DNA from: Dongia_B sp964406155
GTDB lineage: Bacteria > Pseudomonadota > Alphaproteobacteria > Dongiales > Dongiaceae
Reading direction: 5' to 3'
NCBI GenBank assembly: GCA_964406155.1
Contig: CAYOQR010000020.1
Coordinates: forward strand, 1 to 64,000
Length of the DNA stretch: 64,000 nucleotides
Each line of letters starts with the position of its first letter. Within the stretch, counting starts at the first letter, position 1. The position numbers were made by a program, and so were the translations under genes. Shown here one piece after another: positions 35,586 through 44,411 of the stretch. The notes below the pieces were generated by a model, which was not told the DNA's origin, did no database searches, and was given only the letters and a program-made list of their open reading frames with translations.

Positions 35586-36695
35586 ATGCTTCACCGTTTC
35601 CGCACCCTGACCCTGTCGGTCGGCCTGGCCCTGGCCGCCATCGGCGCCACGGCCGGCGCACCGGCCCAGGCCGAGGAGAAGGTCCTCAATGTCCTGAACT
35701 GGTCCGATTACGTGGCGCCCGATACCGTCGCTAATTTCGAGAAAGAGACCGGCATCAAGGTCCATTACGATCTCTTCGAGAATTACGACACGCTCTATGC
35801 GAAGCTGCTGGCGGGCCAGAGCGGCTACGACGTGGTGTTCCCCTCCGCCTGGGTCATGGGGAAGATGATCAAGGCGCAGGTCTTCCACAAGCTGGACAAG
35901 AATGCCCTGCCCAATGCCGCCACCCTCAATCCCACGATCATGAAGGTCCTGGCGAAATACGATCCCGGCAACGACTATGCGGTTCCCTATATGCGCTGGT
36001 CGACCGGCATCGCCTATGATGTCGACAAGGTGAAGAAACTGCTGCCCAATGCGCCGCTCGACAGTGCCGCGCTGCTGTTCGATCCCGCCAATGCCGAGAA
36101 GCTCGCCAGTTGCGGGATCGAAATGGTGGATTCCTCGGAAGAGATCATCGGCATGGCGCTCGGCTATCTCGGCCGCAATCCGCTCTCGACCGATGCCGCC
36201 GACCTCCAGGCCGCCCAGCAGATGCTGAGCCAGATCCGCCCGCATGTGAAGAAGATCGGCCCCGGCATCTATAACGACCTCGCCACCGGCGATGCCTGCG
36301 TCGCCATCATCTGGTCGGGCGATTTCCGCCTGGCGACGGACGCGATCGCCACCAGCAAGTCCTCGATCAAGCTTGCTTACATGGTGCCGAAGGAAGGCTC
36401 GTTCCTCGGCCTGGATGCGGTCGCCGTTCCCGCTGATGCGCCGCATTACCAGAACGCCCTGCTGTTCTTGAACTATCTGATGCGGCCCGATGTGATCGCC
36501 GGCATCACCAATTTCGTGCATTACGCCAATTCCAATCCCGCCGCCGATCACCTGGTGCAGGAGGCGATCCGCAACGATCCCGTGACCTATCCTCCGGAAC
36601 AGGATCTCGCCCATCTGCTGCCGATGGAAGCGAAGACCGATCAGGGCCTGCGCGCCATCACCCGCACCTGGAGCCGTTTCGTCGGCGGCCAGTAA
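35586..36695 (+). CDS. Polyamine-type ABC transporter substrate-binding protein (PotD/PotF-like)
   Basis: A 369-residue periplasmic binding protein from the ATG at 35586. The signal peptide is LTLSVGLALAAIGATAGAPAQA. The mature start VLNVLNWSDYVAPDTVANFEKETGIKVHYDLFENYDTLYAKLLAGQSGYDVVFPSAWVM is typical of putrescine/spermidine binders. It has no permease or ATPase gene beside it. Position directly after the amine dehydrogenase suggests it delivers the substrate of that enzyme; a strong terminator ends the unit. Confidence 0.9.
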   Translation: MLHRFRTLTLSVGLALAAIGATAGAPAQAEEKVLNVLNWSDYVAPDTVANFEKETGIKVHYDLFENYDTLYAKLLAGQSGYDVVFPSAWVMGKMIKAQVFHKLDKNALPNAATLNPTIMKVLAKYDPGNDYAVPYMRWSTGIAYDVDKVKKLLPNAPLDSAALLFDPANAEKLASCGIEMVDSSEEIIGMALGYLGRNPLSTDAADLQAAQQMLSQIRPHVKKIGPGIYNDLATGDACVAIIWSGDFRLATDAIATSKSSIKLAYMVPKEGSFLGLDAVAVPADAPHYQNALLFLNYLMRPDVIAGITNFVHYANSNPAADHLVQEAIRNDPVTYPPEQDLAHLLPMEAKTDQGLRAITRTWSRFVGGQ

Positions 36696-36722
36696 GGCGT
36701 ACCGCAGGAACCTGAATTGATG

Positions 36723-36758
36723 GGGGCCGTGCCGAGATTCACCTCTTGGCACGGCCCC
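36723..36758 (+). terminator. Hairpin terminator after the PotF-like gene
   Basis: 11-bp perfect outer stem (GGGGCCGTGCC / GGCACGGCCCC) plus an inner GAG/CTC pairing, followed by ATTTCC. It ends the amine dehydrogenase/binding protein operon. Confidence 0.7.
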
Positions 36759-36860
36759 ATTTCCATCCGGCGCCCCTCCTATGCTAGGCTTTCCGTCCGG
36801 CAGTGATGACCGCGCCCCGTTACGACGGGCGTGCGGCCGCAATGGGACAGGAGGTCGACC

Positions 36861-38462
36861 ATGTCCAAGCGACCACTCCGCGGCAGCGATCGCAGCGCGA
36901 TATCGGGCGCCAGATCCATCGGCAAGGCCGATCCCGCCGAACGTTTGGAAGTCAGCATCCTGTTGCGGCGGCGGGACGACAATCAGCTCAAGGCCCGGAT
37001 CAGCAAACTGGCCGCCGGCGATCAGTCGGATGGCTGTCTCGATCGCGCGGAATTCGCCCGGCAGTTCAGCGCCGATCCCGGCGATATCGCCGCCGTTCGA
37101 AACTTCGCCGGCCAGCACGGTTTGGCGGTGGTGCAGGAAGATGCCGCCCGGCGCACCGTGATATTGTCCGGCACCGTCGCCCAGTTCAACGGGGCCTTCG
37201 GGGTCGAGCTGCAGCAATGCGAACATGACGGCGGCACCTATCGTGGCCGGACCGGTCCGATCCATCTTCCCGATGAACTGATCGATGTCGTCGAAGCCGT
37301 GCTCGGCCTCGACAACCGACCGCAAGCCCGGCCGAATTTCCGCAACCGCACGCCGCATGGCAATGTCAACTGGCGCGCCGCCACTGGCGATCCGACCTCC
37401 TTCACACCGCCGCAACTGGCCACGCTCTATCGCTTTCCGACCGGCACCGGCCAAGGCCAATGCATCGGCCTCATCGAGCTGGGCGGCGGATACCGAACGG
37501 CCGATCTCACCAGCTATTTCACCGCCTTGAACCTGACGCCGCCGCAGGTCACCGCCGTCTCGGTCGATCACGCCACCAATCAGCCGACCGGCGACCCCAA
37601 TGGACCGGACGGCGAAGTGATGCTGGATATCGAGGTCGCCGGCGCCGTGGCGTCGGGCGCCCGCATCGTCGTCTATTTCGCGCCCAATACCGATGCCGGC
37701 TTTCTCGACGCCCTGACCACGGCCATTCACGACACCACCAACAAACCCACGGTGATCTCGATCAGTTGGGGGCGCCCGGAATCCGCCTGGACACAACAAT
37801 CGATGACCGCCTTCGACGACGCCTTTCAGGCGGCGGCGACACTGGGCATCACCATCATCGCCGCCGCCGGCGACAGCGGCTCGAGCGATGGCATCGATGA
37901 CGGCGCGGATCATGTCGATTTCCCCGCCTCCAGCGCCTTCGCCCTTGCCTGTGGCGGCACCAGCCTGCAGGCGACCCAAGGCCGGATCGTCCGCGAGACG
38001 GTGTGGAACAACGGTGCGGGCGGCGGCGCGACCGGCGGCGGCGTCAGCACCGTCTTCGCCTTGCCGCAATATCAGCAGCATCTCACCGTCACCAATCCGC
38101 AGGGCACGGGAAGCCCGCTGTCGATGCGCGGCATTCCCGATGTCGCCGCCGTCGCCGATCCGCAGACCGGCTATGACCTGCGGGTCGATGGCAACGATAT
38201 CGTCGGTGGCGGCACCAGCGCCGTGGCGCCGCTCTGGGCCGGGTTGATCGCCCTGCTGAACGCGGCCAAAGGCACCCCGCTCGGCTATGTTAATCCGCTG
38301 CTCTATCAGAACTCCAAGGCCCTCAACGACGTGACGCAGGGCAATAACGGCGACTTCGCAGCCTCGCCAGGTTGGGATGCCTGCACCGGGCTCGGATCGC
38401 CGAACGGCACCGCCTTGGCCGCTGCGCTCGTCGGTACATCGGCTACCGCCTCCGCCAGATAG
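36861..38462 (+). CDS. S53 family serine-carboxyl peptidase (kumamolisin-like)
   Basis: About 533 residues from the ATG at 36861 (GGAGGT upstream). It has an N-terminal propeptide with the RLEVSILLRRR and DPGDIAAVRNFAGQHGL blocks, then the catalytic domain from about residue 180. Catalytic Glu and Asp are in GEVMLDIEVAG, the oxyanion Asp in AAAGDSGSSDG and the Ser in GGGTSAVAPLWAG; the C-terminal calcium-site region is DVTQGNN...PGWDACTGLGSP. Close to kumamolisin throughout. No signal peptide is visible, unusual for an acid-active peptidase. An S10 peptidase gene follows. Confidence 0.93.
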   Translation: MSKRPLRGSDRSAISGARSIGKADPAERLEVSILLRRRDDNQLKARISKLAAGDQSDGCLDRAEFARQFSADPGDIAAVRNFAGQHGLAVVQEDAARRTVILSGTVAQFNGAFGVELQQCEHDGGTYRGRTGPIHLPDELIDVVEAVLGLDNRPQARPNFRNRTPHGNVNWRAATGDPTSFTPPQLATLYRFPTGTGQGQCIGLIELGGGYRTADLTSYFTALNLTPPQVTAVSVDHATNQPTGDPNGPDGEVMLDIEVAGAVASGARIVVYFAPNTDAGFLDALTTAIHDTTNKPTVISISWGRPESAWTQQSMTAFDDAFQAAATLGITIIAAAGDSGSSDGIDDGADHVDFPASSAFALACGGTSLQATQGRIVRETVWNNGAGGGATGGGVSTVFALPQYQQHLTVTNPQGTGSPLSMRGIPDVAAVADPQTGYDLRVDGNDIVGGGTSAVAPLWAGLIALLNAAKGTPLGYVNPLLYQNSKALNDVTQGNNGDFAASPGWDACTGLGSPNGTALAAALVGTSATASAR

Positions 38463-38570
38463 CTGACAGCCCGGATAGTCGATGCCCCGGATACCTGACG
38501 TCATGGAATCACTTCCTGATCGGGATTAGACTGCCGGGCTATAGGAACGGCAGCATCGCGGGAGGAACAG

Positions 38571-40229
38571 ATGACCTCCGATCAGACGACACCGCCAAAC
38601 CCCCAAAAGCCAAATCCCACAGGATCAGCTTCTTCTTCCGGGTCGGGAACACCGGCCGTACCGCCGGATCAACCCTTCTTCGATCCGACCGCCTATGGCA
38701 ACGGCCCCGACGATTCCGTCACCGATGCGACGGAGAACGCGGCGGTCACCCATCATCAGATCGTCCTCGGCGGCAAGACCATCGCCTATACCGCCGTCGC
38801 CGGCCATCTCGTCACCGTCGATCCCAGCAGTTCGAAACCTGCGGCAAAGATGTTCTATGTCGCTTTCACGGCGGATGGTGCGGATCATACGACACGGCCC
38901 GTGACTTTCTTCTATAACGGCGGGCCCGGTTCCTCCTCGGTCTTCGTGCTGCTGGGATCCTTCGCGCCGATGCGAATCAAGACCTCGATGCCCGGTTTTA
39001 CCCCGCCGGCGCCCTATGCCATGGAGCCGAACACCGACAGCCTGATCGACAGGAGCGACCTCATCTTCATCAACCCGGTTGGCACCGGCTATTCGGCGGC
39101 CATCGCGCCAAAGAAGAACCGCGACTTCTGGGGCGTCGATCCCGATGCAGGCTCGATCAAGGAATTCATCAAGCGTTACCTGACCGCGAATGACCGATGG
39201 AATTCACCGAAATTCCTGTTCGGCGAATCCTACGGTACGGCCCGCAGCGCGGTTCTCTCTTATCTGCTGCACGAGGACGGTATCGATCTCAATGGCGTCA
39301 CGCTGCAATCCTCGATCCTCGATTACACCCAGGCCGGCAATCCGGTCGGGCTGCTGCCGACCTGTGCCGCCGATGCCTGGTATCATCAAAAGATCGCCGT
39401 GACGCCGCCACCCGCCGATCTGCCCAGCTTCATGACCACGGTGACGCAGTTCGCCAGCACCGACTACGCCACCGCCCTGCAGAAATTCCCCAAGGCCGAT
39501 CCGGCGACAGTGCAGAAGCTCAGCGCCTATACGGGCATCGATACGACGATCCTCACCGCCTGGAGCCTCGATGTGGCCGCCACCAACAGCGCCGGCACGT
39601 TGCTGTTCCTGCTCAGCCTGCTGCAATCCAAGGGCTTGGCGCTTGGCGGCTATGATGGGCGGGTGACCGGCATCGATACCGGCATTGCCGGACAGATCGA
39701 TCCGAATTCCGGCGGCAACGACCCGACCATGACGGCGGTCAACGGCGTCTATACCGCGATGTGGCACAGCTATCTCAATGACGATCTGGAATTCACCTCG
39801 AATTCGGCTTTCACGGATTTGAACGATCAAGCCTTTCTCAACTGGAATTTCAGCCATATCGATCCGACCGGCGCGCAGAAGGGCGTCGATGCCAAGGGCA
39901 ATGTGATCCTCTATACGGCGGGCGATCTCGCCGCGACGATGAGCCTGAATGTCGATCTGAAGGTGCTGTCGGCCAACGGCTATTATGATTCCGTGACGCC
40001 GTTCTATCAGACGGTGCTGGATCTGCAGGCGATGCCCCTGGCTGCCGCCAGCGTGCGGCAGAACCTCACGATCCGCTATTATCCGTCTGGCCATATGATC
40101 TATCTGGATGGCGGCTCGCGCACCGCCATGAAGGCCGATCTCGCCAGCCTCTACGACGGCACCGTGGCGGATCGCCCGGCAATGCAGCGCGTGCTGCAAC
40201 TGCAGGCGCGTCACCGGACCAAACGATAA
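38571..40229 (+). CDS. S10 family serine carboxypeptidase-like protein
   Basis: A 552-residue alpha/beta hydrolase of the S10 group. The catalytic Ser is in FLFGESYGTARS, the His in YPSGHMIYLDGGS, and FFYNGGPGSSSVF is the family's oxyanion motif. The Asp lies near LKVLSANGYYDSVTPF. The start is a Pro/Ser/Thr-rich segment without a signal peptide. It follows the S53 peptidase by about 110 bases on the same strand; as an exopeptidase it could trim S53 products. Ends at a perfect palindromic terminator. Confidence 0.9.
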   Translation: MTSDQTTPPNPQKPNPTGSASSSGSGTPAVPPDQPFFDPTAYGNGPDDSVTDATENAAVTHHQIVLGGKTIAYTAVAGHLVTVDPSSSKPAAKMFYVAFTADGADHTTRPVTFFYNGGPGSSSVFVLLGSFAPMRIKTSMPGFTPPAPYAMEPNTDSLIDRSDLIFINPVGTGYSAAIAPKKNRDFWGVDPDAGSIKEFIKRYLTANDRWNSPKFLFGESYGTARSAVLSYLLHEDGIDLNGVTLQSSILDYTQAGNPVGLLPTCAADAWYHQKIAVTPPPADLPSFMTTVTQFASTDYATALQKFPKADPATVQKLSAYTGIDTTILTAWSLDVAATNSAGTLLFLLSLLQSKGLALGGYDGRVTGIDTGIAGQIDPNSGGNDPTMTAVNGVYTAMWHSYLNDDLEFTSNSAFTDLNDQAFLNWNFSHIDPTGAQKGVDAKGNVILYTAGDLAATMSLNVDLKVLSANGYYDSVTPFYQTVLDLQAMPLAAASVRQNLTIRYYPSGHMIYLDGGSRTAMKADLASLYDGTVADRPAMQRVLQLQARHRTKR

Positions 40230-40245
40230 CTCGGGCGAAAGGGCG

Positions 40246-40275
40246 ACGTGGAGCCGAAGCGCTTCGGCTCCACGT
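40246..40275. terminator. 30-bp perfect palindrome, bidirectional terminator
   Basis: Bases 40246-40260 and 40261-40275 are exact reverse complements, with no unpaired loop beyond the turn itself. It lies 16 bases after the S10 stop and just before the end of the converging OsmC gene. Confidence 0.75.
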
Positions 40276-40285
40276 TCAAATCGGA

Positions 40286-40705
40286 TCAGCCAAGATCGAC
40301 AATCTCGAAATCGTGGGTGATCGTGGCGGTCTTCGCCAGCATGATCGAGGCCGAGCAGTATTTCTCGGCCGACAGCTCGATCGCCCGTTCCACCGTTTCC
40401 GGCTTCAGGTTCCGGCCGCTGACGATGAAATGGTAGTGGATCTTGGTGAAGACCTTCGGGTCCTCGCCCGCCCGTTCGGCTTCCAGCTTCACTTCGCAGC
40501 CTTCGACCTCGTGACGGCCGCGCTTCAAAATGTGCACTACGTCGAAAGCGGTGCAGCCGCCGGACCCCAGCAGCACATATTCCATCGGGCTGGGCGCGAT
40601 GGTCGGGGCGCCGGGTGTGGCGGCGGCATGCATCACCACGGCATGCCCGCTATTGCTCTCGCCCAGGAAGGTATTGCCTTCCACCCAATTGATCCGCGCT
40701 TTCAT
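40286..40705 (-). CDS. OsmC family protein (YhfA-like)
   Basis: A 139-residue OsmC/Ohr-fold protein. The two conserved cysteines are in LGSGGCTAFDVVHIL and SAEKYCSASIMLAK, the pattern of the YhfA-type OsmC subfamily. These act on peroxides or related electrophiles with thiol chemistry. It starts MKARINWVEGNTFLGESNSGH. Monocistronic by position; no partner is evident. Confidence 0.92.
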   Translation of the reverse strand: MKARINWVEGNTFLGESNSGHAVVMHAAATPGAPTIAPSPMEYVLLGSGGCTAFDVVHILKRGRHEVEGCEVKLEAERAGEDPKVFTKIHYHFIVSGRNLKPETVERAIELSAEKYCSASIMLAKTATITHDFEIVDLG

Positions 40706-40768
40706 GATCGGTGAACTCCTGTCCTATCGTCTTGCCCGGTTCTCCAGTGCTGGCCTGCCCTGCAACGG

Positions 40769-42403
40769 TCAGACCGGCTTGAACCAGATCCGGGTGTTGT
40801 CATAGCCGACCTCGATCGCCAATTCATCCCCCGCCGCGACGGCGATTGGCGCAGGGAAGAACTCGGCCGCCTGTTTCCAGTGATTGGTCCGGCTGAGGCT
40901 GCTGGAATGATAGGTGGTCTGGTCGTCCATGAAGAGGTCGAACCAGAAGGCGATGCCATGCACCGTGCCGGCCTCCCGCGCCGTCACCAGCAGGCGCTGG
41001 GTGTCGCGCCCCGGCATATCCTCGGTGAAGTCGAAATCCAGCGCCACGAAAGGCGCCGACAGCAAACGGTGGGGATCGGCCGCGAGATCGAGCTGGGCAT
41101 AGGCCGGCGAGCGGAAACGGTCGAAGCTCCGCAGGTCGAAGCCCTCGACCAGGGTGACCGGATTGATCCGGGCGAGATGCGGGCAATCGAGCAGGGCGCC
41201 ATAGACCCGCGCCGCCGCCGGGATGATCTTCGCCCCCGGCTTCACCAGATTGTGCCGGGCATGGCTCAGCACCTGCAGCATATTGGGTGCCAGCATACCG
41301 ATATTGACCAGTTCCGAGACGAAGACATCGGCCCGCTCCGGCAGATCCGTGCCAAGCTCCAACTGCGTCGACTTCTTCGGAATGACGGTGATGCGGTCGG
41401 CGAGATTGTTGCGCGCGACAGTCTCCTGTGCCACCTCGGCCAGGACCGGCAGCACCTCGCAGGTGATCACCCGTCCGGCGCCGGCGCGCGCCGCCATCAT
41501 CGCCACGAGCCCCGACCCGGTACCGATCTCCAGCACCAGATCGCCCGGCTTGACGGCGGCCCGCAAGGCGCGGTCATAGGCCTGGTTGCGCTCACCATCA
41601 TTGATCATCGGAATGTGCCAGGCCGGCACCATGCTGGAGAGCTGCAGGCGCAGGGCGAAATCGAGATCGGCATCGTCGGGAAAACGCCGCACCGCCTCCT
41701 GCAACAGCGCCAGCGAGTCCGCCGGCCGCCCCTGATCGTGCAGGACCTGCGCCAGCGAGGCATAGGCCGGGCGGCAATTGGGATCGATCTCGATCGCCTT
41801 GCGGAAATAGCCGGCGGCGGTCTCCATGTCGTCGGTGTAGTAAGCCAGCTCGCCCAGATTGAAATGGGCGTCGACGAAATCCGGCTGATGCAGCACTGCT
41901 TCCTGGAAGCAGATCGCCGCCTTTTCCAGCTCGCCTTGTTGTTTCAGGGCGATGCCGAGATTGTTGATGGCGGAAATCAGGCCGGGCATTGCCGCCAGCG
42001 CCTGGCGGAAGCACTGTTCCGCATCCGGCGCCTTGCCGAGCCGCAGCAGCGCATTGCCGAGATTGTTCCAGATCAGCCCGTCACGGCCGTTAAGCTGGGT
42101 CGCCTGATAGAAGGCCTGGGCGGCCTCCTCGAAACGGCCGATCTCGAACAACAGCACGCCACGGCTGTTCTGATACTGGCTGTTCTCCGGCTCCGCCAGG
42201 GCGGCGCGATCCAGCCACGACAAGGCAGCCTGCGGCTCGCCGCCTTCGTGATGCGTCATGAGCCCCATCAGGTGGAGCACCGCCGCATGGTCCGGGTCCT
42301 GCGCCAAGGCCGCTTCGCAGAGCCGGCGGGCCCGGGCCAGGTCGGCAAATTCGAGGGCGCGCATCGCCTGCTGCAGCAGATCGGGCAGTGCCTCAGTCGT
42401 CAT
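40769..42403 (-). CDS. TPR protein with PRMT-like methyltransferase domain
   Basis: A 544-residue protein from the ATG at 42403 (MTTEALPDLLQQAM). Residues about 1-250 are six or seven TPR repeats (e.g. GLIWNNLGNALLRLGKAPDAEQCFRQAL). The second half is a SAM methyltransferase with VLEIGTGSGLVAMMAARAGAGRVITCEVLPVLAEVAQ and a PRMT7-like motif VFVSELVNIGMLAPN, then a beta-rich C-terminal part. The first Glu of the PRMT double-Glu loop is present, but the position of the second appears occupied by a non-acidic residue. Protein arginine methylation is therefore uncertain. Two tiny motility-type genes lie upstream on the same strand. Confidence 0.8.
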   Translation of the reverse strand: MTTEALPDLLQQAMRALEFADLARARRLCEAALAQDPDHAAVLHLMGLMTHHEGGEPQAALSWLDRAALAEPENSQYQNSRGVLLFEIGRFEEAAQAFYQATQLNGRDGLIWNNLGNALLRLGKAPDAEQCFRQALAAMPGLISAINNLGIALKQQGELEKAAICFQEAVLHQPDFVDAHFNLGELAYYTDDMETAAGYFRKAIEIDPNCRPAYASLAQVLHDQGRPADSLALLQEAVRRFPDDADLDFALRLQLSSMVPAWHIPMINDGERNQAYDRALRAAVKPGDLVLEIGTGSGLVAMMAARAGAGRVITCEVLPVLAEVAQETVARNNLADRITVIPKKSTQLELGTDLPERADVFVSELVNIGMLAPNMLQVLSHARHNLVKPGAKIIPAAARVYGALLDCPHLARINPVTLVEGFDLRSFDRFRSPAYAQLDLAADPHRLLSAPFVALDFDFTEDMPGRDTQRLLVTAREAGTVHGIAFWFDLFMDDQTTYHSSSLSRTNHWKQAAEFFPAPIAVAAGDELAIEVGYDNTRIWFKPV

Positions 42404-42596
42404 GATGTTTCCCCCTTCATGCCGGCCGGAGCGGCACACCGACGCTCATCCGCCGCCGAGTCGGCTCCTCTCGCCGCCAGATTGCTACAGTGACGCCGAA
42501 CATGCAGCCGAAAAGACGGCCTGATTGTTCTACAGGCAGCGACTTGAGCAGGCATCAAACAGGCAGGAACAGGATAAGACCGGCCGGGTGCGCCGT

Positions 42597-42872
42597 TCAG
42601 GCGAGGATATTGACCAGCGAGCCGCGCGGCAGATTGGGATTGGGCGGCGTCTGGCCGGGCTGGAATGTCGCCGGGGCAGCGCCCGAGGCCGGGGCCACCG
42701 TCGCAGCCGGAGCACTGGGTGCCACCTGATTCGATGCGGCCGCCTGAGCGATCAGATTGGCCAGCGTCAGGCCCTGGTCCCGGGTCTGGCGCAGGCTGGC
42801 GATCGAGACCTGCTGGGCGCGCTGCGCGCTGCTGATCTGGGTGGCGGCGGAGGCAGCGGCGGCGATATCCAT
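42597..42872 (-). CDS. YjfB-like putative motility protein
   Basis: A 91-residue protein starting MDIAAAASAATQISSAQRAQQ and SIASLRQTRDQGLTLANLIAQ, which fits the short YjfB 'putative motility protein' family. The remainder is Pro/Ala-rich and ends LPRGSLVNILA. Function is unknown. It is between the mini rod-like gene and the TPR-methyltransferase, all leftward. Confidence 0.75.
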   Translation of the reverse strand: MDIAAAASAATQISSAQRAQQVSIASLRQTRDQGLTLANLIAQAAASNQVAPSAPAATVAPASGAAPATFQPGQTPPNPNLPRGSLVNILA

Positions 42873-42927
42873 GGTGAGCGTCCGGGCGGCTGTCAGTTGA
42901 TACGAGGGCGGTCAGAAAGAAGCAGGA

Positions 42928-43149
42928 TCAGGCGACGATATTGAGCAATGCCTTGCTCATCTCGTTCTCGCTCTTGATCACCGCGACATTCACCTTGAAG
43001 GCATTGGCGGCCTGGCTCAGATCGACCACATCCTTCGGGTCGAGCGATCCCTCGGCGATATTCTGCGCCGTGTCGGAGAGATTGTTCTCCGCGCGCTTCA
43101 GACCGTTGAGCGCCGTCGACATGACCGTGCCGGCCGAGGTGACGTCCAT
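42928..43149 (-). CDS. Mini flagellar rod/hook-like protein (D0-type ends only)
   Basis: A 73-residue protein from the ATG at 43149 (MDVTSAGTVMSTALNGLKRAENNLSDTAQNIAEG). The N-terminal helix matches the start of flagellar rod and hook proteins (GL..AE.NL...A.NIA). The C-terminal helix (VDLSQAANAFKVNVAVIKSENEMSKALLNIVA) matches their end. The whole middle is missing, so it is just the two coiled-coil D0 helices. An upstream ATG at 43197 is less likely. No flagellar operon is in the window. Confidence 0.7.
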   Translation of the reverse strand: MDVTSAGTVMSTALNGLKRAENNLSDTAQNIAEGSLDPKDVVDLSQAANAFKVNVAVIKSENEMSKALLNIVA

Positions 43150-43350
43150 TTTTGCCTCCAGATTCCAGGCTATTGGGCGGTGTGTCCGCCACGACAACAG
43201 CCTAGTAACGTAATCCTAAAGATAAGCAAGGAAGATTAACAAACCATTGAATACGACCTCGTCCCGTTGCATATGCGCCACGAAGTCGCCTCATTGACAA
43301 AAAGCGGCGGTTTTTTGCCTAGAGGCGGCAGGGATGTCGGCCTTAGCATA

Positions 43351-43362
43351 TGCGATATCGCA
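43351..43362. promoter_or_regulatory. 12-bp palindrome before the CoA-ester lyase gene
   Basis: TGCGATATCGCA followed directly by AATTGCAAAA, about 60 bases before the start at 43422. It may be an operator, but no regulator is adjacent. Confidence 0.3.
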
Positions 43363-43421
43363 ATTGCAAAATACCGGCCGTCCGGCTGCATCGCCGCCGG
43401 CCTGAGTCACGAGGTACCCTA

Positions 43422-44324
43422 ATGCATCCTTTCGCCCTCAAGATCCGCCCCCGCCGCTCCGTCCTGTATCTGCCGGGCAGCAATGCCCGTGCGCTGGAAA
43501 AGGCCCGCGACCTGCCGGCCGACGGCCTGATCCTCGACCTCGAGGACGCGGTGGCGCCGGAGGCCAAGGAAAGCGCCCGGCAGATGGTGGCCGAGGCGGT
43601 GCGCGCCAGGACCTTCGGGCATCGCGAGGTGGTGGTCCGGGTCAACGGCCTGGATACGACCTGGGGCCATGACGACGTATTGGCCCTGGCCAAGGCCGGC
43701 GCCGATGCCATCCTGTTCCCGAAGATCCAATCGCCCGCAGATGTGCGTGCCGCCGTCGCGGCCCTGGACCGGGCCGGCGCGCCGGCCAGCCTGCCGGTCT
43801 GGATCATGGCGGAAACGCCGCGCTGCATTCTGCATGTCGACGCCATTGCCGGTTCCAGCCACCGCCTGGCCTGCATCGTCGCCGGCACCTCGGACCTGAC
43901 CCGGGAACTGCGCGCCCGCCACACCGCCAGCCGCGACAGCGTCTATTCCGCTTTATCGCTCATCGTGCTGGCGGCCCGGGCCCATGGCCTCGACGTGTTG
44001 GACGGTGTGCATCTCGATCTCAATGACGAGACCGGCTTCGCCTTCACCTGCGAGCAGGGCCGCAACATGGGCTTCGACGGCAAAACCTTGATTCATCCCA
44101 AGCAGATCGAGACGGCGAACGGCGCCTTTGCGCCCTCGGCGACGGAGCTGGCGCTCGCCCAGAAGGTCGTCACCGCCTGGAAGGAAGCGCGCGCTGCCGG
44201 CAAGGGCATCTGCGTCGTCGATAACCGGCTGATCGAGAAACTGCATGTCGAGGAATTCGAGCGACTGCTGGCCCTCGATACCGCCATCGGCCTGCTGGGC
44301 ACCCGGCCAGCGGCGGCGGCCTGA
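43422..44324 (+). CDS. CoA-ester lyase, HpcH/HpaI aldolase family (CitE/malyl-CoA lyase-like)
   Basis: A 300-residue TIM-barrel enzyme from the ATG at 43422. The start RRSVLYLPGSNARALEKARDLPADGLILDLEDAVAPEAKESAR is typical of citrate-lyase-beta-like enzymes. The metal-binding Glu is in VWIMAETPR and the Asp in DVLDGVHLDLNDETGF; GFDGKTLIHPKQI is the CoA-site block. Likely reactions are cleavage or formation of malyl-CoA, beta-methylmalyl-CoA or citramalyl-CoA. Monocistronic, ended by a strong terminator. Confidence 0.9.
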   Translation: MHPFALKIRPRRSVLYLPGSNARALEKARDLPADGLILDLEDAVAPEAKESARQMVAEAVRARTFGHREVVVRVNGLDTTWGHDDVLALAKAGADAILFPKIQSPADVRAAVAALDRAGAPASLPVWIMAETPRCILHVDAIAGSSHRLACIVAGTSDLTRELRARHTASRDSVYSALSLIVLAARAHGLDVLDGVHLDLNDETGFAFTCEQGRNMGFDGKTLIHPKQIETANGAFAPSATELALAQKVVTAWKEARAAGKGICVVDNRLIEKLHVEEFERLLALDTAIGLLGTRPAAAA

Positions 44325-44359
44325 CAGCCAAAAGCCGTCGACCAAAAGCCATCGTAACG

Positions 44360-44394
44360 ACAGCGGGCGGACCGGAGACCGGTCCGCCCGCTGT
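44360..44394. terminator. Bidirectional hairpin terminator
   Basis: 16-bp perfect stem (ACAGCGGGCGGACCGG / CCGGTCCGCCCGCTGT) with a 3-base loop, between the converging lyase and amidotransferase genes. Confidence 0.75.
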
Positions 44395-44411
44395 CGCGAT
44401 GAATGTTTCCT

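Noticed and set aside
35553..38504. Very long open frame (about 980 codons) on the minus strand opposite the PotF-like and S53 genes
   Set aside because: It runs antisense to two well-recognised genes and their intergenic terminator. Its translation is compositionally biased (Gly/Asp/Ala/Arg, few motifs). It is a GC-codon shadow.
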